64,000 nt of DNA from Hypericibacter adhaerens (GCF_008728835.1 NZ_CP042582.1:5801247-5865246); one strand, 5' to 3'. Shown: positions 23,008-33,782, numbered from the stretch's first letter. A program made the numbers and translations. Notes: generated by a model not told the origin, from the letters alone.

Positions 23008-23912
23008 CCGGCGCGCCGGTGCCGCCCCCCGCCGGTCGGGCCACGGCCGACCGGACCCCGCCCGGCCGCGCCAAGCCCGCGCTGGCCGCCGCACCGAAGA
23101 CGGGCAAGCCCGTCGATATCCGCGCGGGCGACCTCGAGCTCCGGCTGGCGGAAAGCGATGCCGAGATCGAGGCCGCGCAGCGCCTGCGCTATCGCGTCTT
23201 CTATCAGGAGATGTCGGCCGAGCCGACGCCGGAGATGGCGGCGAAGGGGCTCGACTTCGACAGCTTCGACCCCTTCTGCGATCATCTCCTGGTGATCGAC
23301 CATCGCCTGGGCGAGGGCGCCGCCGGCGTGGTCGGCACCTACCGGCTGCTGCGCCGCGCGCAGGCGGCCGCGCGCGGCCGCTACTACTCGGTCGACGAGT
23401 ACGACATCGCGCCCCTGGTGGCGCATCCGGGCGAGATCCTGGAACTGGGCCGCTCCTGCATCGGGCCCGAGCATCGCTCGCGCGCCGCCATGCAGCTCAT
23501 GTGGCGCGGCATCGCCGACTATGTGATGTTCCACGATGTGGCGCTGATGTTCGGCTGCGCCTCGCTGCCGGGCATCGATCCCGCTTCCCATGCGCTGCCG
23601 CTCTCCTATCTCTATTACAACCACCTGGCGCCGGAAGAGCTGCGCCCGCATGCGCTGCCGGCGCGCCATGTCGATATGCGACTGATGCCGCGCGAAGCGA
23701 TCGACGCCAAGGCGGCGCTGCTGGCCCTGCCGCCCCTCATCAAGGGCTATCTCCGGCTCGGCGGCTTCGTCGGCGACGGCGCGGTGGTCGATACGCAGTT
23801 CCACACCACCGATGTCTGCGTCATCGTCAAGACCGATTGGGTCACGGACAAGTATTTCAAGCATTATACGCGCGACGACACGGCCTCGCGCGCGCCGGCC
23901 GGGCCCGCTTGA
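23004..23912 (+). CDS. olsB: ornithine N-acyltransferase OlsB (GNAT family)
   Basis: A 302-residue enzyme that transfers a 3-hydroxyacyl group from ACP to ornithine, giving lyso-ornithine lipid. Visible blocks are LRYRVFYQEM, DHLLVID, GTYRLLR, ELGRSCIGPEHRSR and, late, VDTQFHTTDVCVIV. A proline-rich N-terminal tail of about 35 residues precedes the domain. It overlaps fur by ATGA and olsA by one base (TGATG). Substrate assignment rests on the pairing with an olsA-type acyltransferase. Confidence 0.88.
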   Translation: MTGAPVPPPAGRATADRTPPGRAKPALAAAPKTGKPVDIRAGDLELRLAESDAEIEAAQRLRYRVFYQEMSAEPTPEMAAKGLDFDSFDPFCDHLLVIDHRLGEGAAGVVGTYRLLRRAQAAARGRYYSVDEYDIAPLVAHPGEILELGRSCIGPEHRSRAAMQLMWRGIADYVMFHDVALMFGCASLPGIDPASHALPLSYLYYNHLAPEELRPHALPARHVDMRLMPREAIDAKAALLALPPLIKGYLRLGGFVGDGAVVDTQFHTTDVCVIVKTDWVTDKYFKHYTRDDTASRAPAGPA

Positions 23913-24847
23913 TGGTTCTGCCGCGTCCGCCGCGCCTCAAGCTGCTGCCGCCCGAAGATCCGCCGCCCGAGCTGGTGCTGGGGTCGCCCTATCGCGCGAT
24001 CATCCGCGCCATTCCCTATGTCGTCGTCACGCTGACGCTGATCCCGCTGCAGGCCCTGGCGGTCGCGATCGGCTGGTCGCTGGCGCAGCGCCTGCCGGTC
24101 TTCTATCACCGCATCTGCTGCCGGATCATGGGCATGCATGTGACGATCCGCGGCCATCGCTCGCGCGTGCGGCCGACCTTGTTCGTCGCCAACCACAGCT
24201 CCTATCTCGACATCATGGTGCTGGGCTCGCTGGTGCCGGTCTCCTTCGTCGCCAAGGCCGAGATCGCGAACTGGCCCTTCTTCGGCACGCTGGCGAAGCT
24301 GCAGCGCTCGGTCTTCGTCGACCGCGAGCGCCGGAACACGCATCTGCAGCGCGACGAGATGCAGAAGCGGATCGACAGCGGGGAGAATCTGATGCTCTTT
24401 CCCGAGGGCACCTCGGACGACGGCACCACGGTGAAGCCGTTCCGTTCGGCGCTGCTCTCCGTGGCGGAGCGCCGGGTCGGGCCCGGCCAGGCGCCGCTGA
24501 CGCTCCAGCCGGTGTCGGTCGCCTATACCCGCCTCAATGGCGTGCCCCTGGGCGTGGGCCTGCGCCCGCTGGTCGCCTGGTACGGCGATATGGAGCTGGC
24601 GCCCCATCTCGGCCGCTTCCTGGGGCTGGGCGACATCGAGGTGGTGGTGGAATTTCATCCCACCGTCACGATCGAATCCTTCGGCTCGCGCAAGGCGCTG
24701 AGCGATCATTGCTACCGCGAGGTGGCGAGCGGGGTGGCCGCGGCGCTGGCCGGCCGGCCCCAGGCCCTGCCCGTGGGCGAGGCTGCGACCAACGGCGCGG
24801 TCGCGCCCTTGCCCGCCCGGCAGTTACCTTCCGGCGTCCCCTCGTGA
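23912..24847 (+). CDS. olsA: lyso-ornithine lipid O-acyltransferase OlsA (PlsC family)
   Basis: A 311-residue membrane-associated acyltransferase completing ornithine-lipid synthesis. A transmembrane segment lies at about 35-60. The catalytic NHSSYLD is at about 94-100 and the acceptor-binding FPEGT at about 163-167. It could also act as a general 1-acylglycerol-3-phosphate acyltransferase. The start at 23912 overlaps the olsB stop. A 116-base gap precedes miaB. Confidence 0.88.
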   Translation: MVLPRPPRLKLLPPEDPPPELVLGSPYRAIIRAIPYVVVTLTLIPLQALAVAIGWSLAQRLPVFYHRICCRIMGMHVTIRGHRSRVRPTLFVANHSSYLDIMVLGSLVPVSFVAKAEIANWPFFGTLAKLQRSVFVDRERRNTHLQRDEMQKRIDSGENLMLFPEGTSDDGTTVKPFRSALLSVAERRVGPGQAPLTLQPVSVAYTRLNGVPLGVGLRPLVAWYGDMELAPHLGRFLGLGDIEVVVEFHPTVTIESFGSRKALSDHCYREVASGVAAALAGRPQALPVGEAATNGAVAPLPARQLPSGVPS

Positions 24848-24963
24848 TAGACTGGGACCATATGGGAATGGGCAAGGGTGACGCGATGCGGTTCGGGCGG
24901 CGCCGGGGCGGGCCCCGGTCGGGCGCGCGGCCGGCACGGTCTCTTCCTTGCGCGGCGTGAACA

Positions 24964-26363
<1,400 letters not shown>

Positions 26364-26367
<4 letters not shown>

Positions 26368-27419
26368 AATCCTTGCCCGCCGCCACGGTCAATCCACCCA
26401 TCCATCTCGAGTTCGACGACAACCGCCTGCTGCCCTCGCTCTTCGGCGAGCATGACCAGCATCTGGTCCGCATCGAGCAGGGGCTCGGCGTCTCGCTGGT
26501 CTCGCGCGGCAACCGTCTCGCCATCTCCGGCCCTGCCGAGGCGGTGGCCCATGCGCGCACGGCCCTGATCGCACTCTATCAGCGTCTGAAGCGTGGCCTG
26601 CCGGTGGACATGGCCGAGGTCGATGCCGCGGTGCGGCTGGTGCGTGCCGAGGAGCAGGCGGGCGAGCCCGGCCTGTTCGAGCGCATGGGGCCCGACGGCA
26701 CGGCGGTGCGCACGCAGCGCCGCCACATCACGCCGCGCTCGCCGATGCAGGCCGCCTATCTCAAGGCGCTGCGCGATCGCGATCTCGTCTTCGGGCTGGG
26801 GCCCGCCGGCACCGGCAAGACCTATCTCGCCGTCGCGGTCGCGGTCGCCATGCTGACCAAGGGCTCGATCGACCGCATCGTGCTGTCGCGTCCCGCGGTC
26901 GAGGCGGGCGAGCGGCTGGGCTTCCTGCCGGGCGATCTGCGCGAGAAGGTCGATCCCTACTTGAGGCCGCTCTACGACGCGCTCTACGACATGATGCCGG
27001 CCGACCAGGTGATGCGCCGTCTCTCGAACGGCGAGATCGAGGTGGCGCCGCTCGCCTTCATGCGCGGCCGCACGCTCTCCAACAGCTTCGTGATTCTCGA
27101 CGAAGCGCAGAACACCACGCCGGTGCAGATGAAGATGTTCCTCACGCGCCTGGGTGAGGGCAGCCGCATGGCGGTCACCGGCGACCTGTCGCAGATCGAC
27201 CTGCCCGCGGGCCAGCGCTGCGGGCTCGCCGACGCGGTCGAGACGCTCGACAATATCGAGGGCGTCTCCATCGTCCGTTTCACCGAGGCCGACGTGGTGC
27301 GCCATCCGCTGGTGGGCCGCGTGGTGCGCGCCTACGAGGCGCGTGAGCGCGAGCAGCGGGCGCGCGCGGGCAACGGCCCGGCCCCGGACGGCGGCGATCG
27401 CGACGCGCCGAAGCGGTAG
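26364..27419 (+). CDS. PhoH family P-loop ATPase
   Basis: A 351-residue PhoH-type ATPase. The N-terminal KH-like region (about 14-100) is followed by Walker [12 protein letters not shown] near 146-156 and Walker [12 protein letters not shown] near 240. The [17 protein letters not shown] block is typical of the long chromosomal form next to ybeY. The role is linked to RNA metabolism by conserved miaB-phoH-ybeY-corC-lnt order. It starts with GTG overlapping the miaB stop; the C-terminal 15 residues are charged and unstructured. Confidence 0.92.
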
Positions 27420-27424
27420 GCGGC

Positions 27425-28054
27425 ATGAAGCGGGGGCTCAAGGCGGCGGCTCCGGCGCGCGCCAAATCCGCACCGTCCGGCAGGAAGAGTGCCAAGCCCG
27501 TACGCGCTCGGATCAAGGCCGGCGTCCCGTCGGGCAAGACGGGCGCGGCTCGGGCACAGATCGCCGTCGAGACGCTGGATCCCGCCTGGCGGCAGGTGGC
27601 GCCCGGCGTCGCGACGCTCGCCCGCAAGGCCGCGCATGCGGCGCTTGCGGCGGCCCTGCCGCCGGGCCCGCGCGCCGAGCTGGCTTTGGCGCTCGGCGAC
27701 GACGCCTTGCTGCGCCGCCTCAACCGGGATTACCGGGGGCGCGACAAGCCCACGAATGTGTTATCTTTTCCCTATGTCGCGACACCGGGAGCGCCCGAGC
27801 AGGGCCGCCGTTTCCTGGGCGACGTGGCGATTGCGCGCGAAACGCTGCTCGCGGAGGCGGTCGCCGAAAGCAAGCCGGCAGCGCACCACCTGAGCCACCT
27901 GATCGTGCATGGCGTCCTTCATCTCCTGGGCCACGACCATGAACGTCCCGCCGAGGCGCGCCGGATGGAGGCGCTCGAACGCAAGGTGCTGGCGGGCCTC
28001 GGCATCCCCGATCCCTATCGCCCGCGCCGGGCCCCGCGCCCGCGGCGGCACTGA
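27425..28054 (+). CDS. ybeY: endoribonuclease YbeY (16S rRNA maturation)
   Basis: A 209-residue zinc metalloprotein of ribosome quality control and 16S rRNA 3' maturation. The three-histidine site HGVLHLLGHDH lies at about 161-171, preceded by NRDYRGRDKPTNVLSFP. The first 45 residues are a lysine-, alanine- and proline-rich tail not found in most YbeY proteins. No later in-frame ATG is available before the domain, so the tail is probably translated. It follows phoH by five bases. Confidence 0.93.
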   Translation: MKRGLKAAAPARAKSAPSGRKSAKPVRARIKAGVPSGKTGAARAQIAVETLDPAWRQVAPGVATLARKAAHAALAAALPPGPRAELALALGDDALLRRLNRDYRGRDKPTNVLSFPYVATPGAPEQGRRFLGDVAIARETLLAEAVAESKPAAHHLSHLIVHGVLHLLGHDHERPAEARRMEALERKVLAGLGIPDPYRPRRAPRPRRH

Positions 28055-28069
28055 GCCGGAGACGGTGCG

Positions 28070-28996
28070 ATGAGCGATCCGGTCACCACGCCCGCGGCGC
28101 GCGAGAACGTCGACACCGACGAATCCTCCGGCTTTCGCGTCATCCGCAACTGGCTGCGCTGGCGCAGGCGTCACCGCAAGACCGAGACCGACCTGCGCGA
28201 CGCGATCGAGGAGCTGATCGAGGAGAGCGAGGGCGACACCGAGGCCGAGCCCGCGCAGGGCGACGAGAGCAGCCTGCTGCTCAACATCCTCAAGCTGCGC
28301 GATCTCACCTGCGACGACATCATGGTGCCGCGGGCCGACGTCGTCGCGGCACCCGCCGACATCACGCTCGAGGATCTGGTGAAGCTGATGGTGCGCGAGG
28401 GCCATTCGCGCCTGCCGATCTTCCGCGAGACGCTCGACGACGCGATCGGCATGGTGCATATCCGCGACGTGCTGGCCTGCATCGCCGGCGAGCGCAAATA
28501 CGATCTCATGCAGATCAAGCGCGAGGTGCTGTTCACGGCGCCCTCGATGCGTGCGCTCGACCTGCTGCTCGAGATGCGCCTCAAGCGCATCCACATGGCG
28601 CTCGTCGTCGACGAGTTCGGCGGCATCGACGGGCTCGTGACCATCGAGGACGTGGTCGAGGAGATCGTCGGCGAGATCGAGGACGAGCATGACGTCGCCG
28701 AGGGGCCCAAGCTGATCCAGCGCCCCGACGGGACGCTCATCGCCGACGCCCGGGCCACCGTCGAGGAATTCGAGAACCTGGTGGGCCCCGTGCTCTCGCC
28801 CGAAGAGCGCGAGGAGGATGTGGACACGCTGGCGGGGCTGGTCTTCGCGCTGGCGGGCCGCGTGCCCAGCCGCGGCGAGCTCATCACCCATCCGGCCAGC
28901 GGCATCGCCTTCGAGGTGCTGGATGCCGATCCGCGCCGCATCAAGCGGCTCAAGATCCACAACCTGCCCAAGCCTCCCGCGGATGGCCAAGAATAA
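28070..28996 (+). CDS. CorC/TlyC-type CBS-domain protein
   Basis: A 308-residue cytoplasmic protein with a CBS pair (about 80-205; TCDDIMVPRADVVA, EGHSRLPIF and HMALVVDEFGG) and a C-terminal CorC_HlyC transporter-associated domain (about 220-300). It lacks the DUF21 membrane domain, as in CorC of the lnt operon. It is linked to magnesium/cobalt efflux and to Lnt by context. The gene overlaps the start of lnt by 14 bases. Confidence 0.9.
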   Translation: MSDPVTTPAARENVDTDESSGFRVIRNWLRWRRRHRKTETDLRDAIEELIEESEGDTEAEPAQGDESSLLLNILKLRDLTCDDIMVPRADVVAAPADITLEDLVKLMVREGHSRLPIFRETLDDAIGMVHIRDVLACIAGERKYDLMQIKREVLFTAPSMRALDLLLEMRLKRIHMALVVDEFGGIDGLVTIEDVVEEIVGEIEDEHDVAEGPKLIQRPDGTLIADARATVEEFENLVGPVLSPEEREEDVDTLAGLVFALAGRVPSRGELITHPASGIAFEVLDADPRRIKRLKIHNLPKPPADGQE

Positions 28997-30614
28997 GGCG
29001 GCCGCCCTCGCGGTCGAACGCACGGCTCCCATGACCGATGACAGGAACACGGCGCCCTGGCCGATGCTGGGGCGCTTCGAGATGCTGCTGGCCCGACCGA
29101 CCGGCTGGCGCCGCCGCCTGGTATTGACGCTGCTCGGCGCCGTCGGTGCTCTGGCGCTGCCGCCGGTTCATTTCGTGCCGGCCTTCTGTCCGGGGCTCTG
29201 GGCCATCGTCTGGGGGACCGAGCGCGCGCCCTCGAGCCGCGCCGCCTTCGCTACGGGCTGGTGGGTGGCCTTCGGCTATTTCCTGGCCGGCCTCTATTGG
29301 ATCTCGAGCGCGCTGCTGGTCGATCCGATCCGGTTCGGCTGGATGATCCCCTTCATCGTCGGCGGGCTCTCGGGCGTGCTGGCGCTCTTCATCGGTGCGG
29401 CGGCGGCGGTGGTCCGCCGCCTTCGCCTCACGGGTATCGCCGGCGTCCTGGCCTTGGGCGTCGCCTGGCTCTTCTTCGAATGGCTGCGGAGCTGGATCTT
29501 CTCAGGGTTTCCCTGGAACCTCGCCGGCTATGTCTGGGCCTTCTCGGACGGGATGAATCAGTTCGCCGCGCTGGCGGGCATCTGGGGCCTCACGCTTGTG
29601 ACAATTGTCGGGCTGGGCCTGCCGGCGCTCCTCGCGCGTTCCGCGAAAAGGCCGCGGACCGTCGTCCTAGGCGTGGCCGCGGGGCTCTTGATGCTGGGGG
29701 CGATCTGGGCCGGCGGCATGGTGCGGCTGTCGATGGCGCCCGCTGCCTCCACGACCGGGCTTCACTTCAGAATCGTGCAGGCCTCGATCCCGCAGACGCT
29801 GAAGAACGACAGCGCGGCTGCCTACAACAATGTACTACGACAAGTTGCGCTGACGAAGAACACGCCGGGGGGCGATGCGGCGCAACTGGTGATATGGCCG
29901 GAAGCGGCCGTGCCCTTCCTGATCGAGCGTGAGCCCACGTTACGGAGGGCATTAGCCGAGGTGATACCACCGAAGGGTTATCTCTTCACCGGCGCGCCGC
30001 GAGGCGAGCCGCTGACTGGTCCGCTTGATCAAGTCTGGAACAGTCTGGTGGTGCTAGATGCAGATGCCCAGATCCGCGCGACCTTCGACAAGTTCCATCT
30101 GGTTCCGCTCGGCGAATATGTACCGCTGCGCCAACTGTTTCCTTTCATTTCCAAAATAACTCCAGGCGGTATGGACTTCACCGCCGGTCCCGGTCCCACA
30201 ACGATTCGTTTGCCGGGCCTGCCGGCCGTGGGCCCGGTGATCTGCTACGAGGTGATTTTCCCGCACGCGGTTGTAAATGAGGCCGATCGGCCTGATTGGA
30301 TCGTCAATCTCACCAATGACGGCTGGTTCGGCATCACCAGCGGTCCCTATCAGCATTTCGCGAGCGCGCGGCTGCGTGCCGTCGAAGAGGGCCTGCCGCT
30401 GGTGCGTGCCGCCAACACCGGCATCTCGGGGGTCGTCGATTCTTACGGTCGTGTCATCCAGCGGCTGGGGCTCGGTGAAACCGGTGTCATCGACGGCACG
30501 CTGCCACAGACATTAACTCCTACACCTTATGCGCGCGGCGGCGATTGGAACGCTCTCGCTTTGGGGTTGATCGCTGCGCTGCTCGCACTAGTTTGTCATA
30601 CGCGTCGAGCCTGA
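28983..30614 (+). CDS. lnt: apolipoprotein N-acyltransferase
   Basis: A 543-residue inner-membrane enzyme that adds the third acyl chain to lipoproteins. About six transmembrane segments fill residues 35-240, followed by a periplasmic nitrilase-like domain (about 245-510) and a last helix. The catalytic triad is visible: Glu in WPEAAVPF near 307, Lys in DKFHLVPLGEY near 370 and Cys in VICYEVIFP near 421. The start is ATG 28983 or ATG 29031; neither has a strong ribosome-binding site. Codon use in the second half (from about 29815) is visibly richer in A/T third positions than in neighbouring genes. Confidence 0.95.
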   Translation: MAKNKAAALAVERTAPMTDDRNTAPWPMLGRFEMLLARPTGWRRRLVLTLLGAVGALALPPVHFVPAFCPGLWAIVWGTERAPSSRAAFATGWWVAFGYFLAGLYWISSALLVDPIRFGWMIPFIVGGLSGVLALFIGAAAAVVRRLRLTGIAGVLALGVAWLFFEWLRSWIFSGFPWNLAGYVWAFSDGMNQFAALAGIWGLTLVTIVGLGLPALLARSAKRPRTVVLGVAAGLLMLGAIWAGGMVRLSMAPAASTTGLHFRIVQASIPQTLKNDSAAAYNNVLRQVALTKNTPGGDAAQLVIWPEAAVPFLIEREPTLRRALAEVIPPKGYLFTGAPRGEPLTGPLDQVWNSLVVLDADAQIRATFDKFHLVPLGEYVPLRQLFPFISKITPGGMDFTAGPGPTTIRLPGLPAVGPVICYEVIFPHAVVNEADRPDWIVNLTNDGWFGITSGPYQHFASARLRAVEEGLPLVRAANTGISGVVDSYGRVIQRLGLGETGVIDGTLPQTLTPTPYARGGDWNALALGLIAALLALVCHTRRA

Positions 30615-30693
30615 ACGTCCCGCCACCCTGGCCGGACATACCCCTTAATGGCATCGCGGTGCCCGGTCGTAGCGAGAATCGTCTCTTCGCGTG

Positions 30694-30722
30694 TTGACTG
30701 CATAAGGGCGTATGACCTACTA
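30694..30722 (+). promoter_or_regulatory. candidate promoter of the HTH regulator gene
   Basis: TTGACT at 30694-30699, 17 bases, then CTACTA at 30717-30722, about 60 bases before the ATG at 30784. Confidence 0.5.
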
Positions 30723-30783
30723 GAGGGTGTGGACCACCGACCCGCGCCCCGAGCGGTCGAATTCTTTGAAAGGACGAATCCGT

Positions 30784-31251
30784 ATGCCCCGCGGCCGGAA
30801 ATCCTCCGGAAGGATGGCTAGTCAAGGTTTTCCCAACCCGATCGACGTGCATGTCGGCGCGCGCATCCGTCAGCGCCGCACATTGCTCGGCATGAGCCAG
30901 GAGAAGCTCGGCGAAGCGATCGGCCTGACTTTCCAGCAGGTGCAGAAATACGAGCGCGGCGCCAACCGGGTCGGCTCGAGCCGGCTGTTCGATCTGGCGC
31001 GCGTGCTTGATGTACCGGTCAGCTATTTCTTCGAGGACATGTCGGCCGGCACGGCGTCGAAATCGCCGTCGCGCCTGCGTGGCCTCGCCGAACCGAAGCC
31101 CGAGCCCTTCGAGCCCGATCCGCTTGCCAAGCGCGAGACCCTGGAGCTGGTCCGCGCCTATTACCGCATCGCCGATCCGGCGGTGCGCAAGCGCGTGTTC
31201 GAGCTGACCAAGGCCCTGGGCCGCACCGTCCGCAAGCGCCGCTCCAGCTGA
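30784..31251 (+). CDS. XRE/HTH_3 family transcriptional regulator, PraR-like
   Basis: A 155-residue regulator. After a basic N-terminal tail comes PIDVHVGARIRQRRTLLGMS, then QEKLGEAIGLTFQQVQKYER and GANRVGSSRLFDLARVL, a helix-turn-helix spanning about 18-80. A C-terminal part has a conserved TLELVRAYYRIADP segment. It resembles the rhizobial/azospirilla PraR-type regulators that sit next to metK. ATG 30784 follows AAAGGA; ATG 30814 is an alternative. Its position between lnt and metK is conserved in alphaproteobacteria. Confidence 0.85.
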   Translation: MPRGRKSSGRMASQGFPNPIDVHVGARIRQRRTLLGMSQEKLGEAIGLTFQQVQKYERGANRVGSSRLFDLARVLDVPVSYFFEDMSAGTASKSPSRLRGLAEPKPEPFEPDPLAKRETLELVRAYYRIADPAVRKRVFELTKALGRTVRKRRSS

Positions 31252-31660
31252 GATTGTTCCGTCCTCGCCGACGGGCGCGCGGCTGCGGTCGCCGGCGTCG
31301 CCCGATTCGCTGGCCACGTCGCGCCGGCGGGGACAATCGGTCGCGGCCGCTGCCTTCCTAGAGTCCGGCCTCAGGGTTTTTACGGAGCCCCCGCCAGGCG
31401 ACCGGTCCGCGCGGACAGGCCCTTGGGAATGCGGGATTTCGGGCGGTTGCGGAGGGCCGGGGACCGGGCCCGGCTGAAGCTTTGCTTAACCCCGCCCGCG
31501 GGCAATTGGGCTTGACCGGCCCGAGGCGCTTGAAACATCATCCGGCGCCCAAATTCAGGGGACTTGGCCAGAGCCGGCGACTGGCAGCGACGCGAAGCCG
31601 AAGAGCGCCCGCGTCTTTCCATCCTCTTCCGCCACCCATGACCATCTCTAAGGAGCGCCC
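31252..31660 (+). other. 409-base gene-free leader before metK
   Basis: No protein gene is supported here. It contains a T-run after a short GGCCG/CGGCC stem near 31342-31380 (weak terminator of the HTH gene). GC-rich hairpins follow, for example GGCGC at 31525 against GCGCC near 31545, and GCCAG against CTGGC at 31567-31585. A TTGACC at 31512-31517 lacks a convincing -10. A structured 5' leader for metK is possible, but I could not match a known SAM riboswitch. Confidence 0.4.
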
Positions 31661-32830
31661 GTGTCCAAGGGGTCCTATCTCTTTACCAGCGAATCCGTGG
31701 CCGAGGGCCATCCCGACAAGGTCTGCGACCGCATCTCGGACGCGATCGTCGATACCTTCCTCACGGCCGAGCCCCAGGCGCGCGTGGCGGTCGAAACGCT
31801 CTGCACCACCAACCATGTCGTGCTCGCGGGCGAGACCCGCGGTCCCGCCTCGATCACGCCGAAGCTGATGGAAGAGGTCGCGCGGCAGGCCATCCGCGAC
31901 ATCGGCTACGAGCAGGACGGCTTCCACTGGAAGAAGGCCAAGGTCGAGGTGCTGGTCCATGGCCAGTCGGCCGACATCGCGCAGGGTGTCGATGCCGCCG
32001 GCAACAAGGACGAGGGCGCCGGCGACCAGGGCATCATGTTCGGCTTCGCCTGCAACGAGACCGAGCATCTGATGCCGGCGCCGATCTTCTACGCGCACAA
32101 CATTCTCCGCTCGCTGGCCGAGGCGCGCCATTCGGGCGCCGAGCCCGGCCTCGGGCCGGATGCGAAGAGCCAGGTGACGCTGCTCTACGAAAACGGCAGG
32201 CCGGTGCGCGCCACGTCGGTCGTGGTGTCGACGCAGCATGCCGAGAAGCTGTCGCAGGACCAGGTGCGCGAGATCGTGCGCCCGCATGTCCTCAACGTGC
32301 TGCCCAAGGGCTGGATGTGCCCCGAGGAAGAGTTCTACGTGAATCCGACCGGCCGCTTCGTGATCGGCGGGCCCGACGGCGATGCCGGTCTCACCGGCCG
32401 CAAGATCATCGTCGACACCTATGGTGGCGCGGCACCTCATGGCGGCGGCGCCTTCTCGGGCAAGGACCCCACCAAGGTCGACCGCTCGGCGGCCTATGCC
32501 GCGCGCTATCTGGCGAAGAACGTCGTGGCCGCGGGCCTCGCCGAGCGCTGCACGATCCAGATCTCCTACGCGATCGGCGTCTCGAAGCCGCTCTCCTTCT
32601 ACGTGAACACCCACGGCACCGGCCGCGTGGAAGAGGAGAAGCTGGCGAAGCTCCTGCCCGAGATGGTGGATCTGCGTCCGCGCGCGATCCGCGAGCATCT
32701 GGGGCTGAATCGTCCGATCTATGCGCGCACTGCGGCCTATGGCCATTTCGGCCGCGCGCCCGATGCCGATGGCGGCTTCTCCTGGGAGCGTCTCGATCTC
32801 GTCGCCGGCCTGAAGCGCGAGCTGCACTGA
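31661..32830 (+). CDS. metK: S-adenosylmethionine synthetase
   Basis: A 389-residue enzyme making SAM from methionine and ATP. Family signatures are [20 protein letters not shown] at the N-terminus, [13 protein letters not shown], and [18 protein letters not shown]. Length and motifs are normal. The start is GTG 31661, six bases after AAGGAG. It supplies the methyl donor for TrmB (next gene) and for the MiaB chemistry encoded upstream. Confidence 0.97.
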   Translation: MSKGSYLFTSESVAEGHPDKVCDRISDAIVDTFLTAEPQARVAVETLCTTNHVVLAGETRGPASITPKLMEEVARQAIRDIGYEQDGFHWKKAKVEVLVHGQSADIAQGVDAAGNKDEGAGDQGIMFGFACNETEHLMPAPIFYAHNILRSLAEARHSGAEPGLGPDAKSQVTLLYENGRPVRATSVVVSTQHAEKLSQDQVREIVRPHVLNVLPKGWMCPEEEFYVNPTGRFVIGGPDGDAGLTGRKIIVDTYGGAAPHGGGAFSGKDPTKVDRSAAYAARYLAKNVVAAGLAERCTIQISYAIGVSKPLSFYVNTHGTGRVEEEKLAKLLPEMVDLRPRAIREHLGLNRPIYARTAAYGHFGRAPDADGGFSWERLDLVAGLKRELH

Positions 32831-32835
32831 GCGTG

Positions 32836-33585
32836 ATGCCGAGGCGGCCGGCCGCCGGGGCCGGTGGCGGTCCCGACCCTGCCGCCGGGGACGCGGCCGG
32901 GCGGCTTCATTTCCATGGGCGGCGCAAGGGCCGCAAGCTCAGGCCCGGTCAGCAGAAGCTGATGCAGGCGGTGCTGCCGCGCCTGCGGGTCGAGCTGCCG
33001 CCGGCGGGAGCAAGCCTCGATCTCGCGACCTTGAAGGGAGAGGCGCCGAGCCCCGATCGCGAGCTCTGGCTCGAGGTCGGGTTCGGGTCGGGCGAGCATC
33101 TGGCCTGGCAGGCGGCAAACCATCCCGAGGTCACGATCATCGGCTGCGAGGTGTTCGAGAACGGCATCGCCCGCGCGCTGGGCTATGCCGTCGAGCAGAA
33201 GCTCGGGAATCTGCGCCTCTTTCCCGACGATGCGCGGAAGCTGATGGACCGGCTGCCCGACGGCGCCTTGTCGCGGGTCTTCATCCTGTTCCCGGATCCC
33301 TGGCCGAAGGCCCGCCATGCCGAGCGCCGCTTCGTCGGCCGGGCCAATCTCGACCGGCTGGCGCGGCTGATGCGGCCCGGGGCCGAGCTGCGCATGGCGA
33401 GCGACGACCCGGGCCAGATCCGCTGGATGCTGGGCGAGACGATCGATCACCCGGCTTTCGCCTGGCTCGCGGCCGGCCCGAAGGATTGGCGGCAGCGACC
33501 GGCCGACTGGCCGCAGACGCGCTACGAGGCGAAGGCGCTGCGCGAGGGGCGCAAGCCCGCCTATTTCCGCTTTCGCCGGCGCTGA
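32836..33585 (+). CDS. trmB: tRNA (guanine-N7-)-methyltransferase
   Basis: A 249-residue SAM-dependent enzyme forming m7G46 in tRNA. The N-terminal HGRRKGRKLRPGQQ block, the SAM site LEVGFGSGEHL, and the substrate block ILFPDPWPKARHAERRF are diagnostic. The start is ATG 32836 (or the adjacent GTG 32833), five bases after the metK stop. Confidence 0.95.
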   Translation: MPRRPAAGAGGGPDPAAGDAAGRLHFHGRRKGRKLRPGQQKLMQAVLPRLRVELPPAGASLDLATLKGEAPSPDRELWLEVGFGSGEHLAWQAANHPEVTIIGCEVFENGIARALGYAVEQKLGNLRLFPDDARKLMDRLPDGALSRVFILFPDPWPKARHAERRFVGRANLDRLARLMRPGAELRMASDDPGQIRWMLGETIDHPAFAWLAAGPKDWRQRPADWPQTRYEAKALREGRKPAYFRFRRR

Positions 33586-33684
33586 AAGTAAGAAAAAAAT
33601 TCCGCCGCCGCGGGCCTTGCGGCGGCCGGCCGGAAAAGGTCTGGAAAACTCGCCAAACCCGCGAAAAACCGCCCAAAAAGGTTC

Positions 33685-33712
33685 TTGCGCGGGAAGAGAA
33701 AGACACTATATT
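33685..33712 (+). promoter_or_regulatory. promoter of the rimP-nusA-infB operon
   Basis: TTGCGC at 33685-33690, 16 bases, then TATATT at 33707-33712. A strong -10 in a locally AT-rich stretch. Transcription would begin near 33719, only some 27 bases before the hairpin at 33746. Confidence 0.65.
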
Positions 33713-33745
33713 CCCGGCCATCATTGTTCCGAACAAACGGGACCA

Positions 33746-33782
33746 ACAAAAAAAGGTGGGCCGAACGCCCGCCTTTTTTGTT
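33746..33782 (+). terminator. intrinsic terminator in the leader upstream of rimP (attenuator candidate)
   Basis: AAAAAAAGGTGGGC pairs with GCCCGCCTTTTTTG across a CGAAC loop, giving a GC core and a run of six T. It lies downstream of the promoter and about 65 bases ahead of rimP. An upstream GTTCC/GGGAC pairing at 33726-33743 could form a competing helix. Confidence 0.75.

Noticed and set aside
24862..24960. 32-codon frame between olsA and miaB
   Set aside because: Arginine/glycine-rich with no recognisable features and no good ribosome-binding site; could at most be a leader for miaB.
31252..31660. SAM riboswitch before metK
   Set aside because: No consensus core of SAM-I, SAM-II or SAM/SAH classes could be matched by eye; left as a structured leader only.
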